From contig NZ_PQCD01000036.1 in assembly GCF_002964705.1 (NCBI RefSeq), forward strand, positions 1 to 64,000: 64,000 nucleotides of DNA, in the 5' to 3' direction. The notes beneath the pieces are model-generated. The model worked only from the letters and a program-made list of their open reading frames with translations. It was not told where the DNA came from and did not search any database. This DNA comes from Pseudoalteromonas sp. T1lg75 (lineage in GTDB: Bacteria > Pseudomonadota > Gammaproteobacteria > Enterobacterales > Alteromonadaceae). Shown in pieces: positions 55,270-64,000 of this stretch. Numbering within the stretch: the stretch's first letter is position 1; every line of letters begins with the position of its first letter. Position numbers and translations under genes: made by a program.

Positions 55270-55586
55270 GGTCACAAAAAAGTGGCAATAATTTATCGCA
55301 ACAGCTTGAAACTTATGGTGAAAATTTTCAAAAGGAATAAAAAACGCCCAGGACGAATCCGCATTGTCCTGGGCCTAGGGGAATGGCTCTTGATGAGCCG
55401 TGCGCTAACTAAATAAACTGTTCACATTCATACGGGAGAAGCGAAAGTCTTCTTAATTGTAGTTAACGCAGTGCAAAAAGTGAAATAAATCTGAACGATT
55501 AAATTAACTTTAAAAACAGTGTGTTATAAACTTTTGTGAAAAACTGTAAAAAAAACAGACTGGTTTTTGCTGCTTTTATACCCAAG
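55270..55586. other. Intergenic stretch between PhoD-like and rsmF genes
   Basis: It holds one terminator stem (55346-55374), followed by A/T-rich sequence with A-runs near 55540. No gene is seen. Confidence 0.6.
55338..55374 (-). terminator. Strong terminator, minus strand
   Basis: GCCCAGGAC and GTCCTGGGC form a 9-bp perfect stem around an 11-base loop. The T-run lies on the minus strand (A at 55338-55344). It could serve rsmF, whose stop is 240 bp away, and in the other orientation the PhoD-like gene. Confidence 0.75.
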
Positions 55587-57041
55587 TTATTCCCAAGTTA
55601 TTAACCGTCCATCCAGGACCAGATCCCGGGCAAGGGAGTTTTTGATTTTGTTCTTTTGCCACTTCCCCAGACCGACGCTGGCTCCGTTTAAACGTATGAT
55701 CACTTCACCTTGGGCCGAACTTGGCTCGCTAAGGCGTACATCTTTGCCATTAAAGTAGTCGGCGCCTTGCTCGGCGGTTAATTCAACGGTGTTTTTCGTG
55801 GCCAGTTTCCCTAGGCAACTGCCAAACTCATGCTCAAGTCGCACGCCATTTTTGTGTGTGGTGCCAATCAAGATACCGATGCGGGAGTATTTAACCGCCT
55901 CAAACAACTGCACATTCTCTGCATCCGGGAACAGCCATACTTCTTTATCGCGGACATACAGGGTGCCGGGTAAGGCTTTTATCCCAAACTGCTTTTTAAG
56001 ATACTGCATAAATTCTTGCAGTTGCTTTGCTGGCATTGGCGTAAAAGGGAAAGCGCCTTTTTTGCTTTTTGGCTCGCTTACCGCCTTGGCACCGGTTTTC
56101 TTAAACTTGGCAATAAAAAAGCCTTCGCTGTCGAATATCTGTGGCCAGATATGCAGATAACCCTCTTTTGTTGCCGCTTTTTCTGCATCGGTAAACAAAT
56201 CATTCAGCGGCTCAACTTCGATTAAGCCGGCAAATTCGTCGAGCAGATACTGGCACACGGCCTGGTTTTCTACCGGGGTCAGGGTACAGGTGGAGTAGAC
56301 TAGGGTGCCGCCCACTTTAAGGGCGTGGAAAGCGCTTTTTATCAGCGACTTTTGTACCTCGCTGATATCGATATTCGATTGCAGCGACCAGTTTTTTAAC
56401 GCATCGGCATCTTTACGCACTGTGCCTTCGCCAGAGCAGGGTGCATCCAATAAAATGGCGTCGAACATCTCCGGCATATAATCGCCAAATACGGCGCCAT
56501 CAAAATGCGTGAGCCCAACATTATGGGCGCCGATGCGTTTAAGCGTCGCACTGAGAGCCTTGAGCCGTGACGATGAATATTCATTGGCAACTAAAAAGCC
56601 CTCATTGTTGAGCATGGCCACCAATTGTGAGGTTTTACTGCCTGGGGCCGCAGCCATATCCAGTACCGTATGGGCTTCGCCTAAGGCATGGTTCAATGCT
56701 TCTTTAAGTGCCGTAGGTGGCAGCATGGAGCTGGCCTCTTGTACATAGATGCAGCCACTTAAGTGCAAATCGGTTCTGCCCAAAGGCAGGGACTCTTCTT
56801 CTTGCTCTGGACGGGTTAGCCAATAACCCTCTTCACACCAAGGCACCGGGGTGATATGCCAACGGCGCTGGTTACATATTTGCTCAAACTCCTCGGTCGA
56901 CATCTTTAACGTATTAACTCGCACCGCTCTTTTAAGCGGGGTTTGGCAGGCGTTGATAAAGTCTTCTAGTTCAAGGTGTTCAGGCAAATAGCTTTTAACA
57001 TCATCAATAAAAGCTTCGGGGATATAGGTATTGATGTTCAT
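55587..57041 (-). CDS. rsmF: 16S rRNA m5C1407 methyltransferase RsmF
   Basis: A 484-residue NOL1/NOP2/Sun-family methyltransferase. The SAM site is [16 protein letters not shown] (about 124-139). The two catalytic cysteines are in [10 protein letters not shown] (about 196) and [15 protein letters not shown] (about 250). The C-terminal part (about 310-484) is a PUA-like RNA-binding region, as in RsmF/YebU (479 in E. coli). I chose the ATG at 57041 ([11 protein letters not shown]); an upstream frame to 57275 crosses the prpR operators and is not conserved. It is divergent from prpR. Confidence 0.93.
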   Translation of the reverse strand: MNINTYIPEAFIDDVKSYLPEHLELEDFINACQTPLKRAVRVNTLKMSTEEFEQICNQRRWHITPVPWCEEGYWLTRPEQEEESLPLGRTDLHLSGCIYVQEASSMLPPTALKEALNHALGEAHTVLDMAAAPGSKTSQLVAMLNNEGFLVANEYSSSRLKALSATLKRIGAHNVGLTHFDGAVFGDYMPEMFDAILLDAPCSGEGTVRKDADALKNWSLQSNIDISEVQKSLIKSAFHALKVGGTLVYSTCTLTPVENQAVCQYLLDEFAGLIEVEPLNDLFTDAEKAATKEGYLHIWPQIFDSEGFFIAKFKKTGAKAVSEPKSKKGAFPFTPMPAKQLQEFMQYLKKQFGIKALPGTLYVRDKEVWLFPDAENVQLFEAVKYSRIGILIGTTHKNGVRLEHEFGSCLGKLATKNTVELTAEQGADYFNGKDVRLSEPSSAQGEVIIRLNGASVGLGKWQKNKIKNSLARDLVLDGRLITWE

Positions 57042-57117
57042 AGATATGGACAATGACGGGCAAATAATCTGGCCATAGTGTATCGCATCACCATAGTGAA
57101 TGCCGATGTTTTTAAAG

Positions 57118-57125
57118 TGTCGACA
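57118..57125. promoter_or_regulatory. TGTCGACA operator candidate 1
   Basis: A perfect 8-bp palindrome in the rsmF/prpR intergenic region, 150 bp before prpR. The same core recurs twice nearer the gene. Confidence 0.5.
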
Positions 57126-57180
57126 TTTTTGTTTCAATTCCACACAAAGCACTAATCTTAGCAGGTATAAATAGAATTTA

Positions 57181-57188
57181 TGTCGACA
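57181..57188. promoter_or_regulatory. TGTCGACA operator candidate 2
   Basis: Same core, in the context ATGTCGACAAT. It lies 18 bp upstream of a TTGACA -35 box. Confidence 0.55.
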
Positions 57189-57205
57189 ATACAGACTGGC
57201 TACGG

Positions 57206-57256
57206 TTGACAATATCCCCATCCTCTCCCATAGTAGGTGCCAAGATTGTCGACAAT
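57206..57256 (+). promoter_or_regulatory. Probable prp promoter with overlapping operator
   Basis: TTGACA (57206-57211) and CATAGT (57229-57234) are spaced by 17 bp. The perfect 12-bp palindrome ATTGTCGACAAT (57245-57256) covers the expected transcription start, 11 bp before the prpR GTG. The layout suits autorepression by the GntR-type PrpR, with relief by a 2-methylcitrate pathway intermediate. Confidence 0.65.
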
Positions 57257-57267
57257 TTGAGAAAGGC

Positions 57268-57966
57268 GTGAGCAATCAATCCGTGACTAATGAATCAATA
57301 GAACCGCAAAACCAGGTGACAACCGCAGTAGACCAAGTTTTTGTGGAGCTGCGCCGCGCCATCGTTGAGGGAGACGTGGCACAGGGGTCGAAAATTTCCG
57401 AACCGGAATTGGCAAAACGCTATGGTGTATCGCGCGCAACCCTGCGTGATGCCCTAAACCGTTTAGAGGCCTGTAATCTGGTTGAGCGCAAAGCCAATGT
57501 GGGTTGTCGCGTGGTGGCCTTGACGCCAGAGCGCCTTATCGAGGTGTATCAGGTGCGTGCCGCCCTCGAGGGTTTGGCCTGTCGGCTTGCCGCACAGAAC
57601 ATGACCGACGAGGAAATTGCCAATATTAAAGCCTTGTTAAACAAGCACCTCAATGAGCAACGAGTGAAAGAAGGGGAGTCCTATTACCAAGAGGCCGGCG
57701 ACCTGGATTTTCACTACCGCATCATTAAGGGCTCGAAAAACGAGCACCTATTTAATTTGCTAATTCACGATTTATATCAGCTTATTCGCATGTACCGAGT
57801 GCAAATGGGGATGACGGGCCCTCGAGTTTCCAAAGCATTTGACGAGCATTTGGCTATTATTAACGCCATTGAAAATCGTGATGGCGAATTGGCTGAGATG
57901 TTGATGAAGCGACATATCAGCTATTCAATGAATAACATAGAAAACAAATTTAACGCGGCGCAATAA
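57268..57966 (+). CDS. prpR: GntR-family regulator of the prp operon
   Basis: A 232-residue GntR/FadR-type regulator. The winged HTH (about 22-85) has [33 protein letters not shown]. The FCD effector domain (about 95-225) contains the metal-binding His in [11 protein letters not shown] and [14 protein letters not shown]. It heads the prp operon, 30 bp before prpB. The name follows common use for GntR-type prp regulators and differs from the sigma-54 activator PrpR of E. coli. The GTG start lies just after an ATTGTCGACAAT operator, so autoregulation is likely. Confidence 0.88.
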   Translation: MSNQSVTNESIEPQNQVTTAVDQVFVELRRAIVEGDVAQGSKISEPELAKRYGVSRATLRDALNRLEACNLVERKANVGCRVVALTPERLIEVYQVRAALEGLACRLAAQNMTDEEIANIKALLNKHLNEQRVKEGESYYQEAGDLDFHYRIIKGSKNEHLFNLLIHDLYQLIRMYRVQMGMTGPRVSKAFDEHLAIINAIENRDGELAEMLMKRHISYSMNNIENKFNAAQ

Positions 57967-57996
57967 CCGCAACAGTTCACAGAGCAGGAGTTTACA

Positions 57997-58875
57997 ATGT
58001 CCGCAGGAAAAAAATTTAGAGACGCATTAACGGCCAATCAGCCATTGCAGATTGTTGGCACTATCAATGCTTATTGTGCCATGATGGCCAAACAACTAGG
58101 CCACCAAGCTATTTATCTGTCCGGCGGTGGCGTGGCCAACGCCTCATACGGTCTGCCTGACTTAGGCATGACTTCATTGAACGATGTGATTGCCGATGTA
58201 CAGCGTATTACCTCGGCCTGCGACTTACCGCTAATGGTGGATATCGACACGGGTTGGGGCGGTGCATTTAATATTGCCAAGACCATCCGCGATATGGAAA
58301 AAGCCGGTGCCGCTGCGGTGCACATCGAAGATCAGGTGGCGCAAAAGCGTTGTGGTCACCGCCCAAATAAGGAAATCGTTCCCGTTGAAGAAATGGTCGA
58401 CCGTATTAAAGCGGCGGTGGATGCCCGTACCGACTCAGACTTCTTCATCATGGCCCGTACCGACTCATTTGCCCAAGAAGGCTTAGAAGCCGCTATTGCA
58501 CGTGCCAAGGCTTATGTGGCCGCCGGTGCCGACGGTATCTTTGCCGAAGCGGTACAAACCGAAGAGCATTACCGCGCCTTTGCCGACGCGTTAGACGTGC
58601 CAATTCTGGCCAACATCACCGAGTTCGGTAAAACCGAATTGTGGAACTGCAAAGAGCTAGGCGAGTGGGGCGTGGACATGGTGCTTTACCCATTGTCGGC
58701 ATTCCGTGCCATGAATAAGGCGGCAGAAAATGTGTACAAATCGATTCTAGCGAACGGCGATCAAAAAGCCGTAATAGACACCATGCAAACTCGTATGGAG
58801 CTATACGATTATCTTGGCTATCACGAATACGAACAAAAACTCGATGCCCTTTTTGCCGAAGGCAAGAATAAGTAA
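57997..58875 (+). CDS. prpB: 2-methylisocitrate lyase
   Basis: A 292-residue enzyme that splits 2-methylisocitrate into pyruvate and succinate, the last step of the 2-methylcitrate cycle. The catalytic Cys is in [13 protein letters not shown] (about residue 120). Mg-binding acidic residues lie in [11 protein letters not shown] (about 82). The [16 protein letters not shown] motif near 157 also fits. The length matches E. coli PrpB (296). Confidence 0.97.
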   Translation: MSAGKKFRDALTANQPLQIVGTINAYCAMMAKQLGHQAIYLSGGGVANASYGLPDLGMTSLNDVIADVQRITSACDLPLMVDIDTGWGGAFNIAKTIRDMEKAGAAAVHIEDQVAQKRCGHRPNKEIVPVEEMVDRIKAAVDARTDSDFFIMARTDSFAQEGLEAAIARAKAYVAAGADGIFAEAVQTEEHYRAFADALDVPILANITEFGKTELWNCKELGEWGVDMVLYPLSAFRAMNKAAENVYKSILANGDQKAVIDTMQTRMELYDYLGYHEYEQKLDALFAEGKNK

Positions 58876-58910
58876 CCGAGTTTCAACAGGAAAAATTCAG
58901 GAGAATTATT

Positions 58911-60035
58911 ATGGTAGATAAAGCATTAGGTGGCGCGGGTCTGCGCGGTCAAGAAGCGGGTCAAACAGCCCTTTGTACGGTAGGTAAAACAGGTTCGGGC
59001 CTAACCTATTGTGGTTACGACATCAGTGAACTGGCGGATAAAGTACAGTTCGAAGAAGTGGCCTTTTTACTTTCGCGCGGCGAGCTACCTACCGCGGGTG
59101 AGCTGGTTGAATACAAAGCCAAACTTAAATCATTGCGCGGCCTACCGGCGGCACTTAAAACCGTGCTAGAGGCCATTCCAAAAGATGCCCACCCAATGGA
59201 TGTGATGCGTACCGGCTGTTCTATGCTAGGTAACCTGGAAATGGAAACCGACTTCGACCAGGCCAATGACGCCATCGACCGCATGGTTGCTATTTTCCCA
59301 AGCATCATCTGTTACTGGTACCGCTTTAGCCACGATGGCGTGCGCATCGAAGTTGAAACCGATGACGATTCGGTGGGCGCTCACTTCCTGCATCTGTTGC
59401 ATGACAAAGCGCCATCGCAGTTGTTTGCCGATGTGATGAACGTGTCTTTGATTCTCTATGCAGAGCACGAGTTTAACGCCTCAACCTTCACCGCCCGCGT
59501 ATGTGCGTCAACATTGTCTGACATTCATTCATGTGTAACCGGTGCTATCGGTTCACTGCGTGGTCCATTGCACGGTGGTGCCAACGAAGCAGCGATGGAA
59601 CTGATTGAGCGCTTCAGCAATGCCGATGAAGCCGAGCAGGAGCTGATGGGCATGCTTGAGCGTAAAGAGAAGATCATGGGCTTCGGTCATGCGATTTACC
59701 GCGAAAGCGATCCGCGTAATGTGATCATCAAAAAATGGTCAGAGCGTTTGGCCCAAGAGGTAGGCGATGATGTGCTTTACCCTGTGTCTGTACGTTGTGA
59801 AGAAGTGATGTGGCGCGAGAAGAAGCTATTCTGTAATGCCGATTTCTTCCACGCGTCGGCCTATCACTTTATGGGCATTCCAACCAAATTGTTTACGCCT
59901 ATCTTTGTAATGAGTCGCGTAACGGGCTGGACTGCACACGTGAAAGAGCAGCGTGCTAACAACCGTATTATCCGCCCAAGTGCGGGTTATATCGGCCCAG
60001 AAGCGCGTCCAGTGCCCGAGCTAAGCGAGCGCTAA
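58911..60035 (+). CDS. prpC: 2-methylcitrate synthase
   Basis: A 374-residue citrate-synthase family enzyme that condenses propionyl-CoA with oxaloacetate. The catalytic residues lie in SLRGPLHGGANEAAM (His near 222), MGFGHAIYRESDPR (His near 260) and CNADFFHASAYHFMGIP (Asp near 311). The short length (against about 430 for GltA) and operon place support PrpC. It is 35 bp after prpB. Confidence 0.96.
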   Translation: MVDKALGGAGLRGQEAGQTALCTVGKTGSGLTYCGYDISELADKVQFEEVAFLLSRGELPTAGELVEYKAKLKSLRGLPAALKTVLEAIPKDAHPMDVMRTGCSMLGNLEMETDFDQANDAIDRMVAIFPSIICYWYRFSHDGVRIEVETDDDSVGAHFLHLLHDKAPSQLFADVMNVSLILYAEHEFNASTFTARVCASTLSDIHSCVTGAIGSLRGPLHGGANEAAMELIERFSNADEAEQELMGMLERKEKIMGFGHAIYRESDPRNVIIKKWSERLAQEVGDDVLYPVSVRCEEVMWREKKLFCNADFFHASAYHFMGIPTKLFTPIFVMSRVTGWTAHVKEQRANNRIIRPSAGYIGPEARPVPELSER

Positions 60036-60113
60036 GCTACGGCTTAGCCACCTTGCCTGTCGGTGCGGCACATTCGTTGGCGCACCACATCCATTCGCAA
60101 TGTAGAGAAGATT

Positions 60114-62705
60114 ATGAATACCCAATACCGTAAGACGCTGCCGGGCTCAGAGCTGGTTTATTACGATACCCGAGCGGCGGTTGATGCAATCGAGCCAGGT
60201 GCCTACGATGGCTTGCCTTACACCTCAAAAGTGCTTGCCGAGAACCTGGTTCGCCGTTGTAACCCAGAAGATTTAACGCAAAGCCTTGAGCAACTTATTT
60301 ATCGCAAGCGCGAGCATGATTTCCCTTGGTTCCCGGCGCGCGTAGTTTGTCACGATATTCTTGGTCAAACGGCGCTGGTGGATCTTGCCGGTCTGCGTGA
60401 TGCCATTGCTGCCAAAGGCGGCGATCCGGCCAAGGTAAACCCAGTAGTGCCAACTCAATTGATCGTTGACCACTCGTTGGCGGTCGAAGCACCGGGCTTT
60501 GACCCAGACGCGTTCGAAAAGAACCGTGCCATTGAAGACCGTCGCAACGAAGACAGATTCCACTTTATTAACTGGACAAAAACAGCGTTTAAAAACGTTG
60601 ATGTGATCCCGCCGGGTAACGGCATCATGCACCAGATCAACCTGGAGAAGATGTCGCCGGTGATCCAGGTACGTGATGGCGTGGCCTTCCCGGATACCCT
60701 GGTAGGTACCGACAGTCATACCCCGCATGTTGATGCGCTGGGCGTAATCGCCGTGGGTGTGGGTGGTCTTGAAGCCGAAAGCGTGATGCTGGGTCGTGCC
60801 TCTTACATGCGCTTGCCGGATATTATCGGTGTTGAGTTGACGGGTAAGCCGCAGCCGGGCATTACCGCCACCGATATCGTACTGGCGTTAACCGAATTCC
60901 TACGTAAAGAGCGTGTGGTTTCCAGCTACCTTGAGTTCTATGGTGAGGGTGCCTCGCATCTGACCCTGGGCGATCGTGCCACCATCTCGAATATGACACC
61001 GGAATACGGTGCCACGGCGGCCATGTTCTATATCGATGAGCAAACCATCGACTATTTGAAACTGACCGGTCGTGAAGACGAGCAGGTTAAGCTGGTTGAA
61101 CAGTACGCCAAAGAAACTGGTTTGTGGGCCGATGCCATGACGGGTGCGAAATACGAGCGCGTATTAAGCTTTGATTTGTCATCTGTGGGTCGTAACCTGG
61201 CCGGTCCATCAAATCCGCATGCTCGTTTGGCGACGGCGGACTTGCAAGCCCGTGGTATCGCCAAGCATGTTGAGCAAGAAGAAGGCCTGATGCCGGATGG
61301 CGCGGTTATTATCGCGGCGATTACCAGTTGTACCAACACCTCTAACCCGCGTAACGTGATTGCCGCAGGTTTATTAGCCCGTAACGCCAATAAGTTTGGC
61401 TTGGTGCGCAAGCCCTGGGTGAAAACCTCACTGGCGCCAGGTTCTAAAGCGGTGAAACTCTATTTAGAAGAAGCGAACCTATTGCCTGAACTGGAAGCCC
61501 TGGGCTTTGGTGTGGTGGGTTTTGCCTGTACTTCATGTAACGGCATGAGTGGCGCCCTGGACCCGAAAATTCAGCAAGAGGTGATTGAGCGCGATATGTA
61601 TGCGACTGCGGTACTCTCTGGCAACCGTAACTTTGACGGCCGTATCCACCCCTATGCCAAACAAGCCTTCCTGGCCTCACCGCCATTGGTGGTGGCGTAT
61701 GCCATTGCCGGTACCATACGTTTCGATATCGAAAAAGATGCCCTGGGCTACGATAAGCAAGGTCAGCCTATTACCCTGAAGGATCTATGGCCAAGCGACG
61801 AAGAAATCGATGCGGTTATTGCCAAGAGCGTGAAGCCTGAGCACTTCCGCCAGGTGTACGAACCCATGTTCGATTTAGACGTGGATTACGGTGAAAAGAA
61901 CAACCCCTTGTACGACTGGCGCGAAATGAGCACCTATATTCGTCGTCCACCTTATTGGGAAGGGGCACTGGCGGCACCACGCACCATGAAAGACATGCGT
62001 CCGCTGGCGGTGCTGGGTGACAACATCACCACCGACCACTTGTCGCCGTCGAATGCGATTCTGGCCAGCAGTGCGGCGGGTGAATACTTGGCGAAAATGG
62101 GTCTGCCTGAAGAAGACTTTAACTCGTACGCCACGCACCGTGGTGACCACCTAACGGCGCAACGTGCAACCTTCGCTAACCCGAAGCTGTTTAACGAAAT
62201 GGTGCGCGATGAAAACGGTGAGGTGAAGCAGGGCTCACTGGCGCGTATTGAGCCAGAAGGCCAGGTTACCCGCATGTGGGAAGCCATTGAAACCTATATG
62301 GAGCGTAAGCAGCCGTTATGTATCGTTGCCGGTGCCGACTATGGTCAGGGTTCAAGCCGTGACTGGGCAGCCAAAGGCGTTCGCCTAGCGGGGGTGGAAG
62401 TGATCATCGCCGAAGGTTTCGAGCGTATTCACCGTACCAACCTGATTGGTATGGGTGTGTTACCTCTGGAGTTTAAAGCGGGTGAAAACCGCAAGACCTT
62501 CAACCTCGATGGCAGCGAAACCTATACGGTGTTAGGCGAGCCAGCACCGGGTGCCGACATGCAAGTGCAGATCACCCGAGCCAATGGTGAGCAGCTGACC
62601 ATTACCACTAAATGTCGCCTTGATACCCAAGAGGAATTGTCTATCTACAGTGCAGGCGGTGTATTACAGCGTTTTGCGCAGGACTTCCTTGAAGGCTCAG
62701 TATAA
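60114..62705 (+). CDS. acnD: 2-methylcitrate dehydratase, Fe/S-dependent (AcnD)
   Basis: An 863-residue aconitase-family enzyme that dehydrates 2-methylcitrate, an alternative to PrpD. Cluster-ligating cysteines lie in AAITSCTNTSNPRN (about 405) and GFACTSCNGMSG (about 471-474). VPTQLIVDHSLAV near 110 and the swivel-domain GADYGQGSSRDWAAKG (about 740) also fit. I chose the ATG at 60114; an upstream frame from 60063 lacks similarity. AcnD works with PrpF, encoded next. Confidence 0.95.
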   Translation: MNTQYRKTLPGSELVYYDTRAAVDAIEPGAYDGLPYTSKVLAENLVRRCNPEDLTQSLEQLIYRKREHDFPWFPARVVCHDILGQTALVDLAGLRDAIAAKGGDPAKVNPVVPTQLIVDHSLAVEAPGFDPDAFEKNRAIEDRRNEDRFHFINWTKTAFKNVDVIPPGNGIMHQINLEKMSPVIQVRDGVAFPDTLVGTDSHTPHVDALGVIAVGVGGLEAESVMLGRASYMRLPDIIGVELTGKPQPGITATDIVLALTEFLRKERVVSSYLEFYGEGASHLTLGDRATISNMTPEYGATAAMFYIDEQTIDYLKLTGREDEQVKLVEQYAKETGLWADAMTGAKYERVLSFDLSSVGRNLAGPSNPHARLATADLQARGIAKHVEQEEGLMPDGAVIIAAITSCTNTSNPRNVIAAGLLARNANKFGLVRKPWVKTSLAPGSKAVKLYLEEANLLPELEALGFGVVGFACTSCNGMSGALDPKIQQEVIERDMYATAVLSGNRNFDGRIHPYAKQAFLASPPLVVAYAIAGTIRFDIEKDALGYDKQGQPITLKDLWPSDEEIDAVIAKSVKPEHFRQVYEPMFDLDVDYGEKNNPLYDWREMSTYIRRPPYWEGALAAPRTMKDMRPLAVLGDNITTDHLSPSNAILASSAAGEYLAKMGLPEEDFNSYATHRGDHLTAQRATFANPKLFNEMVRDENGEVKQGSLARIEPEGQVTRMWEAIETYMERKQPLCIVAGADYGQGSSRDWAAKGVRLAGVEVIIAEGFERIHRTNLIGMGVLPLEFKAGENRKTFNLDGSETYTVLGEPAPGADMQVQITRANGEQLTITTKCRLDTQEELSIYSAGGVLQRFAQDFLEGSV

Positions 62706-62710
62706 ATTGC

Positions 62711-62752
62711 AAAAGGTGGGCTCCCATTAGTGATGGGATCTCACCTTTTTTT
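62711..62752 (+). terminator. Terminator-like stem-loop between acnD and prpF
   Basis: AAAGGTG with CACCTTT and an inner TCCCAT/ATGGGA pair form a long stem followed by a T-run. It lies between two genes of one operon, directly before the prpF ribosome site (GAGG at 62753). It may reduce prpF expression relative to the upstream genes. Confidence 0.7.
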
Positions 62753-62762
62753 GAGGTTAATA

Positions 62763-63938
62763 ATGACACAACAGCTAAAAATACCGGCAACCTATATGCG
62801 CGGTGGCACCAGTAAAGGGGTGTTCTTTGCGCTGCAAGATTTGCCAGCACAAGCGCAGCAGCCGGGCGCCTATCGCGATGCCTTGCTTTTGCGCGTCATC
62901 GGCAGCCCGGATCCCTACGGCAAACATACCGATGGCATGGGCGGGGCGACATCCAGTACCAGTAAAACGGTGATCTTATCGAAAAGCGATAAAGCGGATC
63001 ATGACGTTGACTACCTGTTTGGCCAGGTCGCCATCGACAAGCCCTTTATTGATTGGAGCGGCAATTGTGGCAACCTAACCGCTGCGGTGGGTGCCTTTGC
63101 CATTAATAACGGCTTGGTGGATGCAGCACGCATTTGCGAAAACGGTATCACCGAAGTGCGGATCTGGCAGGCCAATATCCATAAAACCATCATCGCTCAT
63201 GTGCCTATGCGCGATGGCATGGTGCAAGAGCTTGGTGACTTCGAACTCGATGGCGTGACCTTTCCGGCCGCCGAGGTCAAAGTCGACTTTTTATCGCCTG
63301 TCGGTGATGGTGCGGTCCTGCCAACGGGTAATCTGGTTGATACTCTAGTCGTGCCGGGCGAGGGCGAGCTACAAGCGACCTTTATCAATGCCGGTATCCC
63401 CACGATTTTCGTGAATGCTAGTGAACTGGGTTACACCGGGGCCGAGTTGCAAGACGATATCAATAATGATGAGCAGGCATTGGCACGCTTTGAGCGCATT
63501 CGTGCCTTTGGTGCGGTGCAAATGGGGCTGATCAGCGATATTGAAGAGGCGAAAACCCGTCAGCATACGCCGAAGATTGCTATGGTGGCACCGCCAAGCA
63601 GCTATGTGGCCTCCAGTGGCAAGCACATTGATAGAGCGGATATAGACGTGCAAATTCGTGCCCTGTCTATGGGCAAACTGCACCATGCCATGATGGGCAC
63701 GGCCGCCGTTGCTATCGCCACCGCCGCCGCTATTGAAGGCACCTTGGTGAATCTTGCCGCCGGTGGTGTGGCTCGTCAGTCACTGACCTTTGGTCACCCT
63801 TCGGGCACATTGCAAGTGGGTGCCTCGGTGAATATGAATGCGGGGCAGGTTGAAGTGCACAGCGTCAGTATGAGCCGCAGTGCCCGCCGCTTAATGGAAG
63901 GCTGGGTGCGAGTACCAGAGCCTGAATTAGGCGAGTAG
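62763..63938 (+). CDS. prpF: AcnD-accessory isomerase PrpF
   Basis: A 391-residue protein of the PrpF family (diaminopimelate-epimerase fold), reported as an aconitate-type isomerase that makes the AcnD product usable. The start IPATYMRGGTSKGVFFALQDLP and GNCGNLTAAVGAFAI (about 97) are diagnostic, as is KIAMVAPP (about 275). I chose the ATG at 62763 after GAGG; an ATG at 62730 lies in the stem-loop. It is the last prp gene, and a terminator follows. Confidence 0.94.
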   Translation: MTQQLKIPATYMRGGTSKGVFFALQDLPAQAQQPGAYRDALLLRVIGSPDPYGKHTDGMGGATSSTSKTVILSKSDKADHDVDYLFGQVAIDKPFIDWSGNCGNLTAAVGAFAINNGLVDAARICENGITEVRIWQANIHKTIIAHVPMRDGMVQELGDFELDGVTFPAAEVKVDFLSPVGDGAVLPTGNLVDTLVVPGEGELQATFINAGIPTIFVNASELGYTGAELQDDINNDEQALARFERIRAFGAVQMGLISDIEEAKTRQHTPKIAMVAPPSSYVASSGKHIDRADIDVQIRALSMGKLHHAMMGTAAVAIATAAAIEGTLVNLAAGGVARQSLTFGHPSGTLQVGASVNMNAGQVEVHSVSMSRSARRLMEGWVRVPEPELGE

Positions 63939-63940
63939 AC

Positions 63941-63973
63941 ATAAAAAAAGCCGCTCAAAGCGGCTTTTTTTAT
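63941..63973. terminator. Bidirectional terminator after prpF
   Basis: AAAAAAGCCGCT and AGCGGCTTTTTT pair around a 3-base loop, with A/T runs on both sides. It closes the prp operon at the right edge of the window. Confidence 0.88.
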
Positions 63974-64000
63974 TAAAGCAGAAGATGAATTACACAACAC

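Overview
The window is chromosomal DNA from a gammaproteobacterium, most likely of the Alteromonadales (Shewanella/Ferrimonas-like). This rests on gene content and order: purM-purN-DUF3108, cmoAB, a DUF3334 gene, ruvCAB beside tolQRAB-pal-cpoB, tandem tRNA-Lys genes, yejKLM, rne-rluC, the yceD-rpmF-plsX-fab cluster and a GntR-type prp operon. No rRNA gene or CRISPR array is present. I cannot name the genus from sequence alone.

Layout. 1-1230: the distal end of an integron cassette array. Two complete gene cassettes with attC sites are visible, and possibly a decayed third; the integrase would lie to the left, outside the window. 1408-3384: tonB, an ECF-like sigma factor and its probable membrane anti-sigma. 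3436-9750: purine synthesis (purMN), cmoA/cmoB tRNA modification and housekeeping hypotheticals. 9944-21667: aspS, ruvCAB, the Tol-Pal envelope system, five tRNA-Lys(TTT) genes and nadA. 21778-27906: a 6.1 kb AT-rich integrated element in tRNA-Ser(GGA), bounded by 97-bp direct repeats. It carries a tyrosine integrase, an 873-residue SF2-helicase-like protein of unknown role, a small membrane protein split across an A8 tract, and several families of short repeats. 28222-31992: an AraC-type membrane regulator, an amidohydrolase and a LysR regulator. 32054-37215: aceK with an internal frameshift, a DUF4124 protein, and yejM-like/yejL divergent from yejK. 37317-55269: rne, rluC, yceD-rpmF-plsX-fabD-fabG-acpP-fabF-pabC-mltG-tmk-holB-pilZ-tatD and a PhoD-like phosphatase. 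55587-63938: rsmF, then the 2-methylcitrate pathway operon prpR-prpB-prpC-acnD-prpF under probable TGTCGACA operators.

How the genes work together. Most of the window is core metabolism and envelope biology: fatty-acid and phospholipid precursor supply (plsX, fab genes), Tol-Pal and MltG at the division site, Holliday-junction processing (RuvABC), and propionate catabolism (Prp). The accessory DNA is in three places: the integron cassettes, the tRNA-Ser element and the 28-31 kb regulator/hydrolase block. The best candidates for something undescribed are the tRNA-Ser element, with its helicase-like protein and its ATGAGTA and TGAAACTATT sites, and the proteins of the integron cassettes. Other irregularities are the aceK frameshift, a YejM homologue with a degenerate sulfatase domain, and the absence of ybgC and fabH from their usual places.
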